Assembly: GCA_013001295.1 (NCBI GenBank) | Contig: JABDMW010000043.1 | Location: 1-43,061, forward strand | Direction: 5' to 3' | From: Hyphomonadaceae bacterium | GTDB taxonomy: Bacteria; Pseudomonadota; Alphaproteobacteria; Caulobacterales; Maricaulaceae | Length of the DNA: 43,061 nucleotides | Part shown: piece by piece, positions 8,398 through 17,750 of the stretch | Layout: the number at the start of each line of letters is the position of its first letter | Numbering within the stretch: position 1 is the first letter of the stretch | Notes under the pieces: generated by a model | Told to the model about the DNA's origin: nothing | Seen by the model: only the letters and a program-made list of their open reading frames with translations | The model's database searches: none | Made by a program: the position numbers and the translations under genes

Positions 8398-10800
8398 CTA
8401 ACCGTAATTAGCCAATCGAACAGGGTGACCGGGGGCGATTTCTTCCACGGCTTTGATAATGCCTTGCGCATCGATACCATAATACCGGTAAAGTTCAGAT
8501 ATGGTTCCGGTCTGTCCAAACCGCTCAACACCAAGCGCGCGCGTTTTGTTCCCCATCACAGACCCTAGCCAAGACAAGGTTGTGGGATAGGCGTCACACA
8601 CCGTGACTAAAGGAGCGCCTTGCGGCAGATCTGAGAAGAGGCGTTCGATGTGACTTAGAGCTTGATAGTCGCCATTTTGACGGCGTTTCTGAGCGGCAGA
8701 CCAGCCTGCAGAGAGTCGATCGGCTGATGTGATTGCCAGAAGGCCAATATCACGTATATCTTCGCCCATGAGTCCCACGCTCTTGATAGCTTCCGGGGCT
8801 AGCGCGCCTGTATAAGCGATCACAGCGCGCGCATTTGGGCCGGGTCGGCGCAACCAATACCCCCCATTGATAATATCACTTTGCAATTCGGGGGTCATTT
8901 TACGAGATATTTGTTCTATTGGGCGGGTAGAGAGCCGCAAATATATAGAGCCGCCCGTTTCATCATTCAGGCAGTTCTCCGCGCTTTCATGCACGCGGCT
9001 ATCGCACTGCATAAAGTCAAAACCGAATTGCATAATCACAGCAAGTTCGTCGACAAAAGCAGGTTCAAAATAAGCCATGCGGTCTTGCGCCATCCCAATT
9101 AACGGCGTGCCTATAGACTGATGCGCCCCGCCTTCAGGGGCGAGCGTTACACCTGATGGTGTCGCGACCAACATGAACCGTGCATCCTGGTAGCACGCAT
9201 AATTCATTTGATCTGCCGCGCGGTAGATGAAGGGGTCATAGACTGTGCCAATGGGTAGAATGCGTTCACCATTAATGGAATGCGAAAGGCCGAGGGCAGA
9301 TAGCAGGATAAATAGATTGGCTTCCGCGATACCCAATTCAAGATGTTGGCCTTTTGGAGAAGACGCCCATTTGAATGTCGAGGGGACTTTCTCATCGCGA
9401 AAAGTATCATCAACAGGCGTTCTGGCAAACAAGCCGCGGCGGTTCACCCACCCTCCTAAATTTGTTGAGACAGTCACATCCGGAGATGTGGTTACGATAC
9501 GGTCGGCGAGGGTAGAGTTTTCCTTGCCGATATCATTGATGATTTGCCCAAAGCCCATTTGAGTGGATATCGGCTTCCCGCTTTTACCGGGGGTAGGAAA
9601 ACTATCAGGTACATCTATTTTAGGAGCAGATAGGCCTCGCATGCCCCCGGCGAAAAAATTCGAAGTATCAATATATTTCTGCAATACATCCGGCGGTGTC
9701 TGCGTGCCTTCCCATTTGTCCCACTCATGACCTTGGCGAACATTCATCCCCGCTCGAAATGACTCCATTTGGTTTGATGTCATAAGCCCCGCGTGATTGT
9801 CCTTATGGCCCGCCAATGGCAGATTATGCCCTTTGATTGTATAGCAGATAAATAATGTAGGGCGATCATGTGTCTTGGCCGCTTCAAAGGCTTCGGTCAG
9901 TGAGGATAAATCATGACCGCCGAGGTTCCCCATAAGCTCTTCTAACGCTTCGTCGTTAAGCTGTTCGATAAGAGCAAGGGTAGCTGGATGTTCAGCAAGG
10001 TCTTTTTTGAGACGTTCACGCCAACTCGAAGCCCCTTGGAAAGTAAGGGCGCAATAGAGTTGGTTGGGGCATTCTTCAATCCAGTCCCGCAAGTGCTCCC
10101 CCCCGGGCTTAGCGAAAATGGTTTCTTGCAATTGACCATGCCGCAGGGTCACGACATCCCAGCCGAAGTTACGAAACATATCTTCAAACTTTTGGAACAG
10201 GCCTTCATGTACGACCGCGTCTAAGGATTGACGGTTGTAATCGACAATCCACCAACAATTACGAAGATCATGTTTCCAGCCTTCAAAGAGGGCTTCATAT
10301 ATATTCCCCTCATCCATCTCTGCATCGCCAATCAAAGCGACCATGCGTCCTTCTTCGCGTCCGCCCATCCAATTATGATGGGTGACATAGTCTTGAACGA
10401 GTGATGAGAATAATGTTTGAGCGACTCCCAAACCAACAGACCCCGTTGAAAAGTCAACATCGTCGATATCTTTCGTGCGTGAAGGGTAACTTTGCGCGCC
10501 GCCAAAGCCTCTGAAATTTTCTAACTTTTCTTGGGTTTGTTGACCCGCAAGATATTGAATAGCATGAAAAATAGGAGAGGCATGAGGTTTAACAGCTACG
10601 CGATCTTCGGGCTTTAATACGTTGAGATATAGCGCCGTCATTATTGTTGCCATCGAAGCGCAGGACGCCTGATGACCGCCTACTTTTACGTCCTCATCAG
10701 TTTTCTCTCTCAAGTGGTTTGCGTTATGGATGGTCCACGCGGCCAGCCATAATATGCGGCTTTCGATTTCTTTGAGTTGCGATAAACGATCAACAGACAT
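8398..10800 (-). CDS. AceE/MdeB-like 2-oxoacid dehydrogenase E1
   Basis: 800 residues, slightly shorter than pyruvate dehydrogenase AceE. The thiamine-diphosphate motif runs from GDAEMDEGN (158-166) to the Asn at about 189. Earlier, GGHQASCAS and SPIFHAIQYLAG match the homodimeric E1 family, and FSTGSVGLG is also typical. The family decarboxylates a 2-oxoacid and hands the acyl group to a lipoyl E2. No E2 or E3 gene is near. The closest scheme I know is MdeB of Pseudomonas (2-oxobutyrate) beside the Lrp-type MdeR, which matches the divergent Lrp gene here. The substrate (2-oxobutyrate or a branched-chain 2-oxoacid) is inferred. GAGG lies five bases before the start. Confidence 0.9.
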   Translation of the reverse strand: MSVDRLSQLKEIESRILWLAAWTIHNANHLREKTDEDVKVGGHQASCASMATIMTALYLNVLKPEDRVAVKPHASPIFHAIQYLAGQQTQEKLENFRGFGGAQSYPSRTKDIDDVDFSTGSVGLGVAQTLFSSLVQDYVTHHNWMGGREEGRMVALIGDAEMDEGNIYEALFEGWKHDLRNCWWIVDYNRQSLDAVVHEGLFQKFEDMFRNFGWDVVTLRHGQLQETIFAKPGGEHLRDWIEECPNQLYCALTFQGASSWRERLKKDLAEHPATLALIEQLNDEALEELMGNLGGHDLSSLTEAFEAAKTHDRPTLFICYTIKGHNLPLAGHKDNHAGLMTSNQMESFRAGMNVRQGHEWDKWEGTQTPPDVLQKYIDTSNFFAGGMRGLSAPKIDVPDSFPTPGKSGKPISTQMGFGQIINDIGKENSTLADRIVTTSPDVTVSTNLGGWVNRRGLFARTPVDDTFRDEKVPSTFKWASSPKGQHLELGIAEANLFILLSALGLSHSINGERILPIGTVYDPFIYRAADQMNYACYQDARFMLVATPSGVTLAPEGGAHQSIGTPLIGMAQDRMAYFEPAFVDELAVIMQFGFDFMQCDSRVHESAENCLNDETGGSIYLRLSTRPIEQISRKMTPELQSDIINGGYWLRRPGPNARAVIAYTGALAPEAIKSVGLMGEDIRDIGLLAITSADRLSAGWSAAQKRRQNGDYQALSHIERLFSDLPQGAPLVTVCDAYPTTLSWLGSVMGNKTRALGVERFGQTGTISELYRYYGIDAQGIIKAVEEIAPGHPVRLANYG

Positions 10801-10805
10801 GGTGC

Positions 10806-10830
10806 CTCACATTCCGGATGTAATTGTGAG
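10806..10830. promoter_or_regulatory. Candidate Lrp/AsnC operator
   Basis: CTCACA (10806-10811) and TGTGAG (10825-10830) form a perfect 6-bp inverted repeat 13 bases apart. It overlaps the ribosome-binding region of the E1 gene and faces the divergent Lrp/AsnC gene. Binding is inferred. Confidence 0.4.
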
Positions 10831-10859
10831 GGATATATGATGAATTCGACCGAGTTACC

Positions 10860-10890
10860 TTGCAAAGGACAACACATACCGTCATATAAT
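10860..10890 (+). promoter_or_regulatory. Candidate promoter of the Lrp/AsnC gene
   Basis: TTGCAA (10860-10865) and TATAAT (10885-10890) are separated by 19 bases, slightly long. The -10 box is a perfect match to consensus and lies 34-40 bases before the start. Confidence 0.4.
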
Positions 10891-10929
10891 TAGACTATAA
10901 CTTCAAGATCTTATAAAAAAGTAGTGAAT

Positions 10930-11391
10930 ATGACTAATTTGGATGAAATAGATAAATCTATTCTACGGACGATCCAATCTAATGGCCGAATTTCAACACT
11001 GGATTTAAGTGAAAGCGTCGGCCTGAGTGCAACCCCTTGCGGAAGACGTCTTAAAAAGCTTGAAAATGAGGGCGTTGTTTGCGGCTATCATGCTTTGATA
11101 GATGAAAGTAAGATTGGTTATGGGTTTTCTATTTTTGTTTCCATACAATTAGATAAACAAATCGATGGCACATTGAAGTCATTTGAAAGTGCTATTCTAT
11201 TATTTCCCGAAGTTGTTGATTGTTGGCTGATGACAGGAAACCGTGATTACTTAATGCGCATCGCCGTAGCAGACTTAAAAGAATTTGAGTATTTTCTCAC
11301 GAGTAAATTGACCAAAGTAAAAGGTGTAGCGTCAATTGAAAGTTCAATTCCCGTTAGGCAAGTAAAGTCAGGCCTCGCTAGAGGGGTGTAA
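10930..11391 (+). CDS. Lrp/AsnC family transcriptional regulator
   Basis: 153 residues from ATG at 10930; GTG at 10924 would add two. The N-terminal winged helix-turn-helix is clear: LDEIDKSILRTIQSNGRIS, then LSESVGLSATPCGRRLKKLE as the recognition part. The C-terminal RAM effector domain follows (VVDCWLMTGNRDYLMRIAV, about 97-115), the usual site for amino-acid binding. It is divergent from the E1 gene with a dyad between, so it probably controls that gene in response to an amino acid such as methionine or a branched-chain residue. Composition is AT-rich. Lrp-type regulators act as octamers or dimers on DNA. Confidence 0.93.
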   Translation: MTNLDEIDKSILRTIQSNGRISTLDLSESVGLSATPCGRRLKKLENEGVVCGYHALIDESKIGYGFSIFVSIQLDKQIDGTLKSFESAILLFPEVVDCWLMTGNRDYLMRIAVADLKEFEYFLTSKLTKVKGVASIESSIPVRQVKSGLARGV

Positions 11392-11424
11392 CCTTATTCA
11401 AAACTAGCTTACTGAAAGCCACTC

Positions 11425-11436
11425 GCTGACGTCAGC
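11425..11436. promoter_or_regulatory. 12-bp perfect palindrome ahead of aldehyde dehydrogenase
   Basis: GCTGACGTCAGC is a perfect dyad in the 175-base gap before the aldehyde dehydrogenase, flanked by AAAGC/GCTTT-like bases. A regulator site is possible; nothing else supports it. Confidence 0.3.
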
Positions 11437-11566
11437 TTTGAGGATAATCGCGGCATTAACCCGAAGTTTCTCACCTTTCATCGCCAAGCACAAAATTCAT
11501 GACCAGTAACCTTGCGAATATTGTCGCGCGCTGTAGGCTAGAGGGCCAGTATAATTGGAGCGTATT

Positions 11567-13000
11567 ATGCAAGATTTAAATCGGTTTTATATAGACGGAA
11601 AATGGGTGTCGGCCGAAGGACGCCAGACGACCGATGTCGTCAATCCCGCAACAGAGCAATCTTGTGCGAAACTCTCGATGGGCACGTCTTCGGATGTTGA
11701 CGCCGCCGTGGCGGCCGCAAAATCCGCATTTCCGTCGTTTTCACAAACAAGCCGCGAGGAAAGGCTCGAACTGCTTAGCAAGGTGATCGACGTTTATAAA
11801 AAACGCATGCCGGATATTGCTGAAGCCATGACCACCGAGATGGGCGCGCCGAAATGGCTGTCGGGCAGAGCCCATGCCGGTGCCGGCCTCGGGCATCTCG
11901 CGACCGCACATAAAACGCTAGAGAATTACGAGTTTGAAGAAGTGCGGGGCGGCACCCAAATCAAAAAAGAGCCCATCGGCGTCTGCGGTTTCATTACGCC
12001 CTGGAATTGGCCGATGAACCAGATTGCCTGCAAATTGGCCCCGGCCTTGGCGACGGGATGTACCGTCGTTTGGAAACCTTCGGAAATTTCGCCCTTGTCA
12101 GCAGATATTTTGATGGAAGTTCTGGATGAGGCCGGCGTCCCGGCAGGTGTCGTCAATATGGTGCACGGCGATGGGCCGAATGTCGGTGCGGCGATCGCGT
12201 CGCACAAAGACGTGGATATGGTTTCGTTTACCGGGTCAACGAGAGCCGGGATCGCGGTGGCTCAAGCCGCTGCACCAACGGTAAAACGGGTTGCCCAAGA
12301 GCTTGGCGGCAAATCGCCCAACATTATCCTCGGTGATCTGGACAAAGACGCGTTTGCCAAGGCCGTTGCCAAAGGCATGCAGGACATGACCATGAATTCC
12401 GGTCAAAACTGTAATGCCCCGAGCCGCATGCTCGTGCCCGCGCATCGCATGGGTGAAGCGATTGCTGCCGCCAGTGCAGCCGCCAACGCGATTACCGTCG
12501 ACGCCCCGACGTCTGACGGCATGGCCATGGGTCCGGTTGTATCTAAAACCCAATATGACCGTATTCAGGGATTGATCGAGCGCGGGATCAAGGAAAAGGC
12601 CACTTTGGCGGCCGGTGGACCGGGGCGTCCTGATAATCTTTCCAAAGGCTATTATGTGCGCCCAACCGTCTTTGCTAATGTATCAAATGACATGGATATT
12701 GCCCGCGAGGAGATCTTCGGGCCGGTCCTGTGCATTCTACCGTATGAAAATGAAGCGGAAGCCATCCAGATTGCTAATGACACAGTGTATGGCCTTTCCA
12801 GCTATATTTCAGGTGCTGATGCGCAAAAAATCAGCGAAGTGGCCAGCCAACTCCGCACCGGCATGGTGCACGTCAATGGGGCGTCGACCGACATCAATGC
12901 ACCGTTTGGCGGCTATAAACAGTCGGGCAATGGTCGGGAGTGGGGTTCGGAAGGATTTGATGAATATCTCGAAACCAAAGCGATCATGGGCATTAAATAA
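11567..13000 (+). CDS. NAD(P)-dependent aldehyde dehydrogenase
   Basis: The start at 11567 has GGAG six bases upstream and gives 477 residues; a TTG frame start at 11555 lies inside that signal and is unlikely. Landmarks are FITPWNWPMNQIACKLAPAL, VSFTGSTRAG (about 222-231), the general base in ELGGKSPNI (Glu at about 250), and the nucleophile in SGQNCNAPSR (Cys at about 284). Substrate is unknown. It is alone between two spacers, so it is probably its own transcript. It is not MmsA-like: it lacks the CoA-acylating GERC signature. Confidence 0.92.
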   Translation: MQDLNRFYIDGKWVSAEGRQTTDVVNPATEQSCAKLSMGTSSDVDAAVAAAKSAFPSFSQTSREERLELLSKVIDVYKKRMPDIAEAMTTEMGAPKWLSGRAHAGAGLGHLATAHKTLENYEFEEVRGGTQIKKEPIGVCGFITPWNWPMNQIACKLAPALATGCTVVWKPSEISPLSADILMEVLDEAGVPAGVVNMVHGDGPNVGAAIASHKDVDMVSFTGSTRAGIAVAQAAAPTVKRVAQELGGKSPNIILGDLDKDAFAKAVAKGMQDMTMNSGQNCNAPSRMLVPAHRMGEAIAAASAAANAITVDAPTSDGMAMGPVVSKTQYDRIQGLIERGIKEKATLAAGGPGRPDNLSKGYYVRPTVFANVSNDMDIAREEIFGPVLCILPYENEAEAIQIANDTVYGLSSYISGADAQKISEVASQLRTGMVHVNGASTDINAPFGGYKQSGNGREWGSEGFDEYLETKAIMGIK

Positions 13001-13106
13001 CCTGCAAATCTAAAACATTGTCAATAAACTGATATAAACCCTAGCTATAGACTCGTGTTTACACTTTAACTGTTTATGAATAGACGCTTATTTAAAGAAT
13101 AGGACA

Positions 13107-13934
13107 ATGGCACTGGATATTCTGAAATCAAACAATGGTCAGGGTTTGGGCGTGAAGCAATTGATTTTGCTTGCGGAAATCATCTGTGCTGCTGTTCTGG
13201 TGTTTTTGCTTTTCAAATTGATCCAGGTCTTTGTCCAGCCCGGCAGCGGACAAGTGATTGCACCAACAACAATCAACGTCGTGCCGGTTGCGGGAGCGCA
13301 AGCAAAGGTCGATCGGTCCATCGTTTCGCAATTTGATCCGTTTCACCGCGACAGCCCGGAAATCCTCATTGTTCAGACCGACTCCGCACCGGAAACCACG
13401 CTTGATTTGAAAGTTTTTGGCATGCGCGCTGATGTGGATGGAAAAAGCTCCAGTGCGGTGATCGAAACGCCGGATGGGAAGCAACGCCCGTATATCGTTG
13501 GTGAAACGATTATCCCCGGCGTGACTTTGGATAAAGTCGACATTGATTTTGTGATCCTGAACCGGAACGGAAAAGCGGAGCGGTTATCGCGGCAGGGCAG
13601 GACCGAAGAGGACTTGTCAAAAGGATCGACGATCGCGCTCGAAACGCTTTCCTATTCCGCGGCTCAGATGCTCAAAGATGTGCGGATTTACCCGTATCGT
13701 GAAAATAAAACGGTACTGGGCTATCAAGTTCGCCCCCAACGATCGGCGAAAGATAAATTGGATCGCTACGGTTTTGAAGCAGGCGATATCATTACCGCAA
13801 TCAATGGAGAGAGCCTCGCTCAGCAGCAAGTCAATCTTCCGGCCCTTTATAAAAACTTGAAACTTGCCCGTTACGCGAATATTCAGATCATTCGCGACGA
13901 TGTTCCCATGACCATTGAGGTAAATTTGAAATGA
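13107..13934 (+). CDS. gspC: T2SS inner-membrane protein GspC
   Basis: 275 residues. One N-terminal membrane helix (about 18-42) leads to the periplasmic HR domain (about 65-150, FDPFHRDSP..., LKVFGMRAD, PYIVGETIIPGVTLDKV). The C-terminal PDZ-like domain (about 190-273) has GYQVRP, LDRYGFEAGDIITAINGESL. GspC links the inner-membrane platform to the N0 domain of the secretin and helps select substrates. It opens the gspCDE part of the locus, and its stop overlaps gspD by four bases. A promoter must lie in the AT-rich 106-base gap upstream. Confidence 0.93.
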   Translation: MALDILKSNNGQGLGVKQLILLAEIICAAVLVFLLFKLIQVFVQPGSGQVIAPTTINVVPVAGAQAKVDRSIVSQFDPFHRDSPEILIVQTDSAPETTLDLKVFGMRADVDGKSSSAVIETPDGKQRPYIVGETIIPGVTLDKVDIDFVILNRNGKAERLSRQGRTEEDLSKGSTIALETLSYSAAQMLKDVRIYPYRENKTVLGYQVRPQRSAKDKLDRYGFEAGDIITAINGESLAQQQVNLPALYKNLKLARYANIQIIRDDVPMTIEVNLK

Positions 13935-15922
13935 TCAGATTAAGTCAATTTTCAGTGCTTAAGGCCTTGATCATAACCTTGTTCGGGCTCGTCCTGGTTA
14001 TGGGCGGCACACGCGCCGCTGCACAGCATACCATCAACCATAGCGATGTTGATATTCGCGCCTTTATCGAAGACACGTCCGTCCTGACGGGGAAAACATT
14101 CATTATCGACCCGCGCGTGTCGGGCACGGTCTCGGTTTTCTCGCAAGCCAAACTTTCAAAATCTGAAGTCTTTCAAGTGTTTCAAGATGTCCTGCGCGTA
14201 CGCGGGTTTACGGCCATCCCGACATCGAACGGGGCCTACCGTATCACCTTGATCCAGGGGGCTGCACAGGACGCGCCTCTTGCCAAGAATACCGGCTATC
14301 CCGGGGCCCTGTCGACCGTGGTCCTGAAAATGACGCATGGCAGTGCCTCAAACGCCGCCCAATTGATCAAACCGATCCTGCATTCTCAAGGCCGGCTGAC
14401 CTCCGTTCCCAACGGCAAAGTACTGGTTGTGACAGATTATCCGGAGAATTTGAAAAAAGCCCGCGCCATTATCGAAGCCATGGACGTCAATACGGCGGCG
14501 ATTGAAACCATTCCTTTGCAACACATCAGTGCCGCTGATGCCAAAGATGCAGTCACCGCCTTGATGGGGACAGGGGCCCCGCAAGTCCGCAACAACATCG
14601 TTGTTGGCGAAACCGTAAAGGCCGTCGCCATGGAAGCGACCAATTCCCTGGTTTTGCGCGGTGACCCGGCTGATATTGCGCAGTTGAAAGAAATGATTGT
14701 CGCCATGGACCAGGCAGGATCAATTCCGCGCGGTCAGATCAGCGTTATCCCTTTGCGGCATGCAGACGGCGAAGAGCTGGTCACGATTTTGGAAAAGCTG
14801 CTACCGGCGTTTAATCAGGAAGTCGCAACGGGCCCAGCGCCAAGCGTTGCATATGAGCCCGGCAGCAATACGCTGATTATCAGCGCAGATCCGTCAATTC
14901 AACAGTCCCTCGAGTCCGTTGTGCGCAGGCTCGATGTCAGACGGGCCCAAGTCCTCGTGGAAGCCATTATTGTCGAAATTTCGGATACAGCGGCCAAAGA
15001 TCTTGGCGTCCAGTTCTTACTCGCGGGCAATGAAGACAGTAGCCTGCCATTTGTGTCCACGAACTATTCAAGAGCCGCACCGAACCTGCTCACTCTTGCG
15101 GGCGCGATTGCCACCGACAACGCCAATGGCAACGAAGGGTTAGGCGAGGCCGCACTCCAAACGCTCCTTGGTGCCCAGGGGGGTACGATTGGCACTGTCG
15201 GAATTGGTAATGACGGCCTGTTTGGTGCCGTCTTAAACGCCGTGCAAAGCGATACAGACTCCAATGTGCTATCGACACCATTCGTCACGACAATGGACAA
15301 TGTGCCGGCGATCTTTTTGGTGGGTCAGGAAGTGCCTTTTTCCAGCGGTGAAACGCTGGGGAACAATAATTCAAATCCATTTAGAACGATTACCCGTGAG
15401 GAAGTCGGTATCCGCCTGGAAGTCTTGCCGCAAATCACAGAAGGTGATGTCGTTCGTTTGGAGATTGTGCAGGAAGTCTCCAGCATTGCACCGGCAGCGT
15501 CGGCGATTGCGACAGATCTGGTAACCAACAAACGGGAAATCACTACAACCGTTCTTGCCGATGACGGCGAAATGATTGTCCTTGGGGGATTAATTGAAGA
15601 CGACGAAGAATTGATCGACACAAAAGTGCCCGTTCTTGGCGATATCCCTATCGTTGGTAATTTGTTCAAAAGCACCAGCGACACCCGTACTCGCACCAAT
15701 TTGATGGTGTTTATCCGTCCAACCATTTTGCGCAGCGCGCAAGACGCGGCGCCGGTGACCCAGCAAAAGCTTGATCTCGTCCGTATGGAAGAATACCGCA
15801 GAAACGGCGAGGGGCCCTTGGCCATTGACAATGCCCTGGAAAATACACTTTACAACGGAACCAACACAGTTCCGCCCGCACCGGTCTATGTACCAGACAA
15901 TCAGCCCCGAACCTATGAGTAG
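13931..15922 (+). CDS. gspD: T2SS outer-membrane secretin GspD
   Basis: 663 residues with a signal peptide (about 1-32, ending RAAAQ). The N0 domain begins at VDIRAFIEDTSVLTGKTFIIDP, followed by N1-N3 repeats (VVLKMTHGSASNAAQLIKP, IPLQHISAADAKDAV, IPLRHADGEELVTIL). The secretin core runs from VLVEAIIVEIS (about 340) to LMVFIRPTIL (about 595), including VPVLGDIPIVGNLFK. It forms the outer-membrane channel. The roughly 65-residue tail is where pilotin-binding S-domains sit in other systems, but I cannot recognise one. gspE follows after five bases. Confidence 0.96.
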   Translation: MIRLSQFSVLKALIITLFGLVLVMGGTRAAAQHTINHSDVDIRAFIEDTSVLTGKTFIIDPRVSGTVSVFSQAKLSKSEVFQVFQDVLRVRGFTAIPTSNGAYRITLIQGAAQDAPLAKNTGYPGALSTVVLKMTHGSASNAAQLIKPILHSQGRLTSVPNGKVLVVTDYPENLKKARAIIEAMDVNTAAIETIPLQHISAADAKDAVTALMGTGAPQVRNNIVVGETVKAVAMEATNSLVLRGDPADIAQLKEMIVAMDQAGSIPRGQISVIPLRHADGEELVTILEKLLPAFNQEVATGPAPSVAYEPGSNTLIISADPSIQQSLESVVRRLDVRRAQVLVEAIIVEISDTAAKDLGVQFLLAGNEDSSLPFVSTNYSRAAPNLLTLAGAIATDNANGNEGLGEAALQTLLGAQGGTIGTVGIGNDGLFGAVLNAVQSDTDSNVLSTPFVTTMDNVPAIFLVGQEVPFSSGETLGNNNSNPFRTITREEVGIRLEVLPQITEGDVVRLEIVQEVSSIAPAASAIATDLVTNKREITTTVLADDGEMIVLGGLIEDDEELIDTKVPVLGDIPIVGNLFKSTSDTRTRTNLMVFIRPTILRSAQDAAPVTQQKLDLVRMEEYRRNGEGPLAIDNALENTLYNGTNTVPPAPVYVPDNQPRTYE

Positions 15923-15927
15923 ATCGA

Positions 15928-17442
15928 ATGGCTGACGCTGAACTTGAGCCCGATATTGAAGATTATATCCCGGCCAAAAATCTTGGATATGGCTTTGCCA
16001 AGCAATGGGGCATTGTTTTGCTCGGTGATGTCGCGGACACGGCAAAAGTCGGCGTCCGTCCAGGTGTCACACGAGATGCTATTTTAGAAGCGCGGCGGGT
16101 TCTTGGTGTTCCGCTCGCCCTGACCAGTTTAAGCCATGCGGAATTCGATAAATCCTTATCGGAAGCTTATGCCAGCAATGGGATTGAGCGTTCGGCGGCC
16201 GATGCCATGGATCAGCAGGGCAGCCTGTATTCATTGGTGGAAGATATTCCGCAAACCGAGGATCTGCTCGACAGTGATGATGATGCGCCGGTGGTGCGCT
16301 TGATCAATGGATTGATCCAGGAAGCTGTGCGATTGCGGGCTTCAGATATACATATTGAACCGCATGAAAGCCGTCTCTCGGTTCGCTTTCGTATCGACGG
16401 CACCTTGCGGGAAATGCTGGCCTTGTCGGCCCATTTATCATCCGTATTGGTATCGCGTATCAAGGTTATGGCGCGCTTGGATATCGCCAAAAAACGCATC
16501 CCGCAGGATGGTCGGTTCTCGCTGAATCTGGGGGCGCAGGCCTTAGATGTCCGGGTGTCCACTTTACCGTCCCGTTATGGCGAGCGGGTGGTGATGCGGT
16601 TGCTCAATAAAGAACAAGCGCTTTTGTCGGTCACAGAGCTCGGTATGACGCCGAAAATGACCAAAGAGTTTACCAAGGCGTTGGCCGCGCCGAACGGGAT
16701 CATCCTTGTTACCGGCCCGACCGGCTCTGGTAAAACCACGACCCTGTATGCCGGTCTCACCACGCTTAACGAAACCTCGCGCAATATCCTGACCGTCGAG
16801 GATCCGATCGAGTACGCGCTCGACGGCATCGGGCAAACCCAGGTCAACAATAAGGTCGGCATGACTTTCGCTGCCGGCCTGCGCGCGATCTTGAGACAAG
16901 ACCCTGATGTGGTGATGGTCGGAGAGATCAGAGACCCGGAAACCGCCGAAATCGCTGTCCAGGCCAGTTTGACGGGCCATTTGGTGCTGTCCACGGTACA
17001 TACCAACTCAGCCGTTGCAGCGATCACGCGCATGCGCGATATGGGGGTTGAGAAATTCCTGCTGGCCTCAACCGTCACGGCCGTTGTTGCCCAGAGACTT
17101 GTGCGGCGCCTGTGCAGCCATTGTAAAACACCCTTTAAGCCGGACACGGCGGAATTGGCGGCGCTCGGCCTCAAGAACAATGGCAAGACGTTTTTCAAAG
17201 CCGTTGGCTGTGAAGAGTGCAATCATATCGGTTTTGACGGCCGGATCGGCCTGTATGAAATGGTGGTGATGGATGACCATTTGCGCACCATGATCCATGA
17301 CGGTGCCCGCGAACAGGATATGGCCAAGCACGCGTTTAAAAAGTCCGACACATTGCTGCAAAGCGGCGCCCGTCACGTCTGCGACGGCACCGCCAGTGCC
17401 GAAGAAGTCCTACGCGTTTGCCGCCAAAACGCGGAAGGCTAA
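15928..17442 (+). CDS. gspE: T2SS assembly ATPase GspE
   Basis: 504 residues. Walker A is GPTGSGKTTT (about 262-271), the Asp box and Walker B region follow (DPDVVMVGEIRDPETAEIA), then the His box STVHTNSAVAAITR. A zinc knuckle is intact with C396/C399 and C428/C431. The N-terminal domain that docks on GspL is about 90 residues and diverged. It powers pseudopilus growth from the cytoplasm. It is the last gene of the first gsp block; gspF is 4.4 kb further on. Confidence 0.97.
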   Translation: MADAELEPDIEDYIPAKNLGYGFAKQWGIVLLGDVADTAKVGVRPGVTRDAILEARRVLGVPLALTSLSHAEFDKSLSEAYASNGIERSAADAMDQQGSLYSLVEDIPQTEDLLDSDDDAPVVRLINGLIQEAVRLRASDIHIEPHESRLSVRFRIDGTLREMLALSAHLSSVLVSRIKVMARLDIAKKRIPQDGRFSLNLGAQALDVRVSTLPSRYGERVVMRLLNKEQALLSVTELGMTPKMTKEFTKALAAPNGIILVTGPTGSGKTTTLYAGLTTLNETSRNILTVEDPIEYALDGIGQTQVNNKVGMTFAAGLRAILRQDPDVVMVGEIRDPETAEIAVQASLTGHLVLSTVHTNSAVAAITRMRDMGVEKFLLASTVTAVVAQRLVRRLCSHCKTPFKPDTAELAALGLKNNGKTFFKAVGCEECNHIGFDGRIGLYEMVVMDDHLRTMIHDGAREQDMAKHAFKKSDTLLQSGARHVCDGTASAEEVLRVCRQNAEG

Positions 17443-17453
17443 GCGCCGTTTAA

Positions 17454-17538
17454 AAAATCATGAATTTGTCTAAAAAAGACGGACACACACGTCTATTGAT
17501 TTTCTATGACCTGGAAAAAATAGCCGAACGGCGCAAGC
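17454..17538 (+). pseudogene. Fossil of the carboxylase beta-subunit leader and start
   Basis: Bases 17492-17520 are 26/29 identical to 20052-20080, the leader and first codons of the carboxylase gene. A second match, 17454-17467 with 20014-20027 (13/14), lies at exactly the same spacing (offset 2560). The fossil reads ATG-Thr-Trp-Lys-Lys-stop; with a one-base frame change it continues as I-A-E-R-R-K, resembling the early helix of the intact gene. Nothing of the rest of the gene follows. I read it as a truncated, frameshifted 5' copy left when the rimK block came between gspE and the carboxylase. Confidence 0.65.
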
Positions 17539-17750
17539 CATTCAATGGTCAGGCATGGCGGACATGCGCGGAATGCCCGAACCGCACTCCATTACCGCCA
17601 ATTAACCCGTGAATTAAGCCCGAAAAAAAAGTCAAAAACACGATTTTTTTGCTTTCAAACGAGTAAATATGGGAATAAAGGAGACTTTGAGCCAGAAATT
17701 TTTTGGCTTTTGAGGGGCCGAAAGGTTCGCGGCGTTTTTAGGAGGCAATT
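17539..17750. other. Non-coding spacer behind the carboxylase fossil
   Basis: AT-rich with A and T runs around 17620-17650. A frame of 80 codons on the plus strand (17545-17787) crosses into the small gene below in another frame; it has no ribosome binding site and looks accidental. A promoter for the small gene is expected here, but I cannot point to clear boxes. Confidence 0.4.

Noticed and set aside
17460-17612. 50-codon frame with a Cys-x2-Cys pair behind gspE
   Set aside because: No ribosome binding site, and most of its first half is the carboxylase leader fossil read in another frame. Kept only as a remote possibility.
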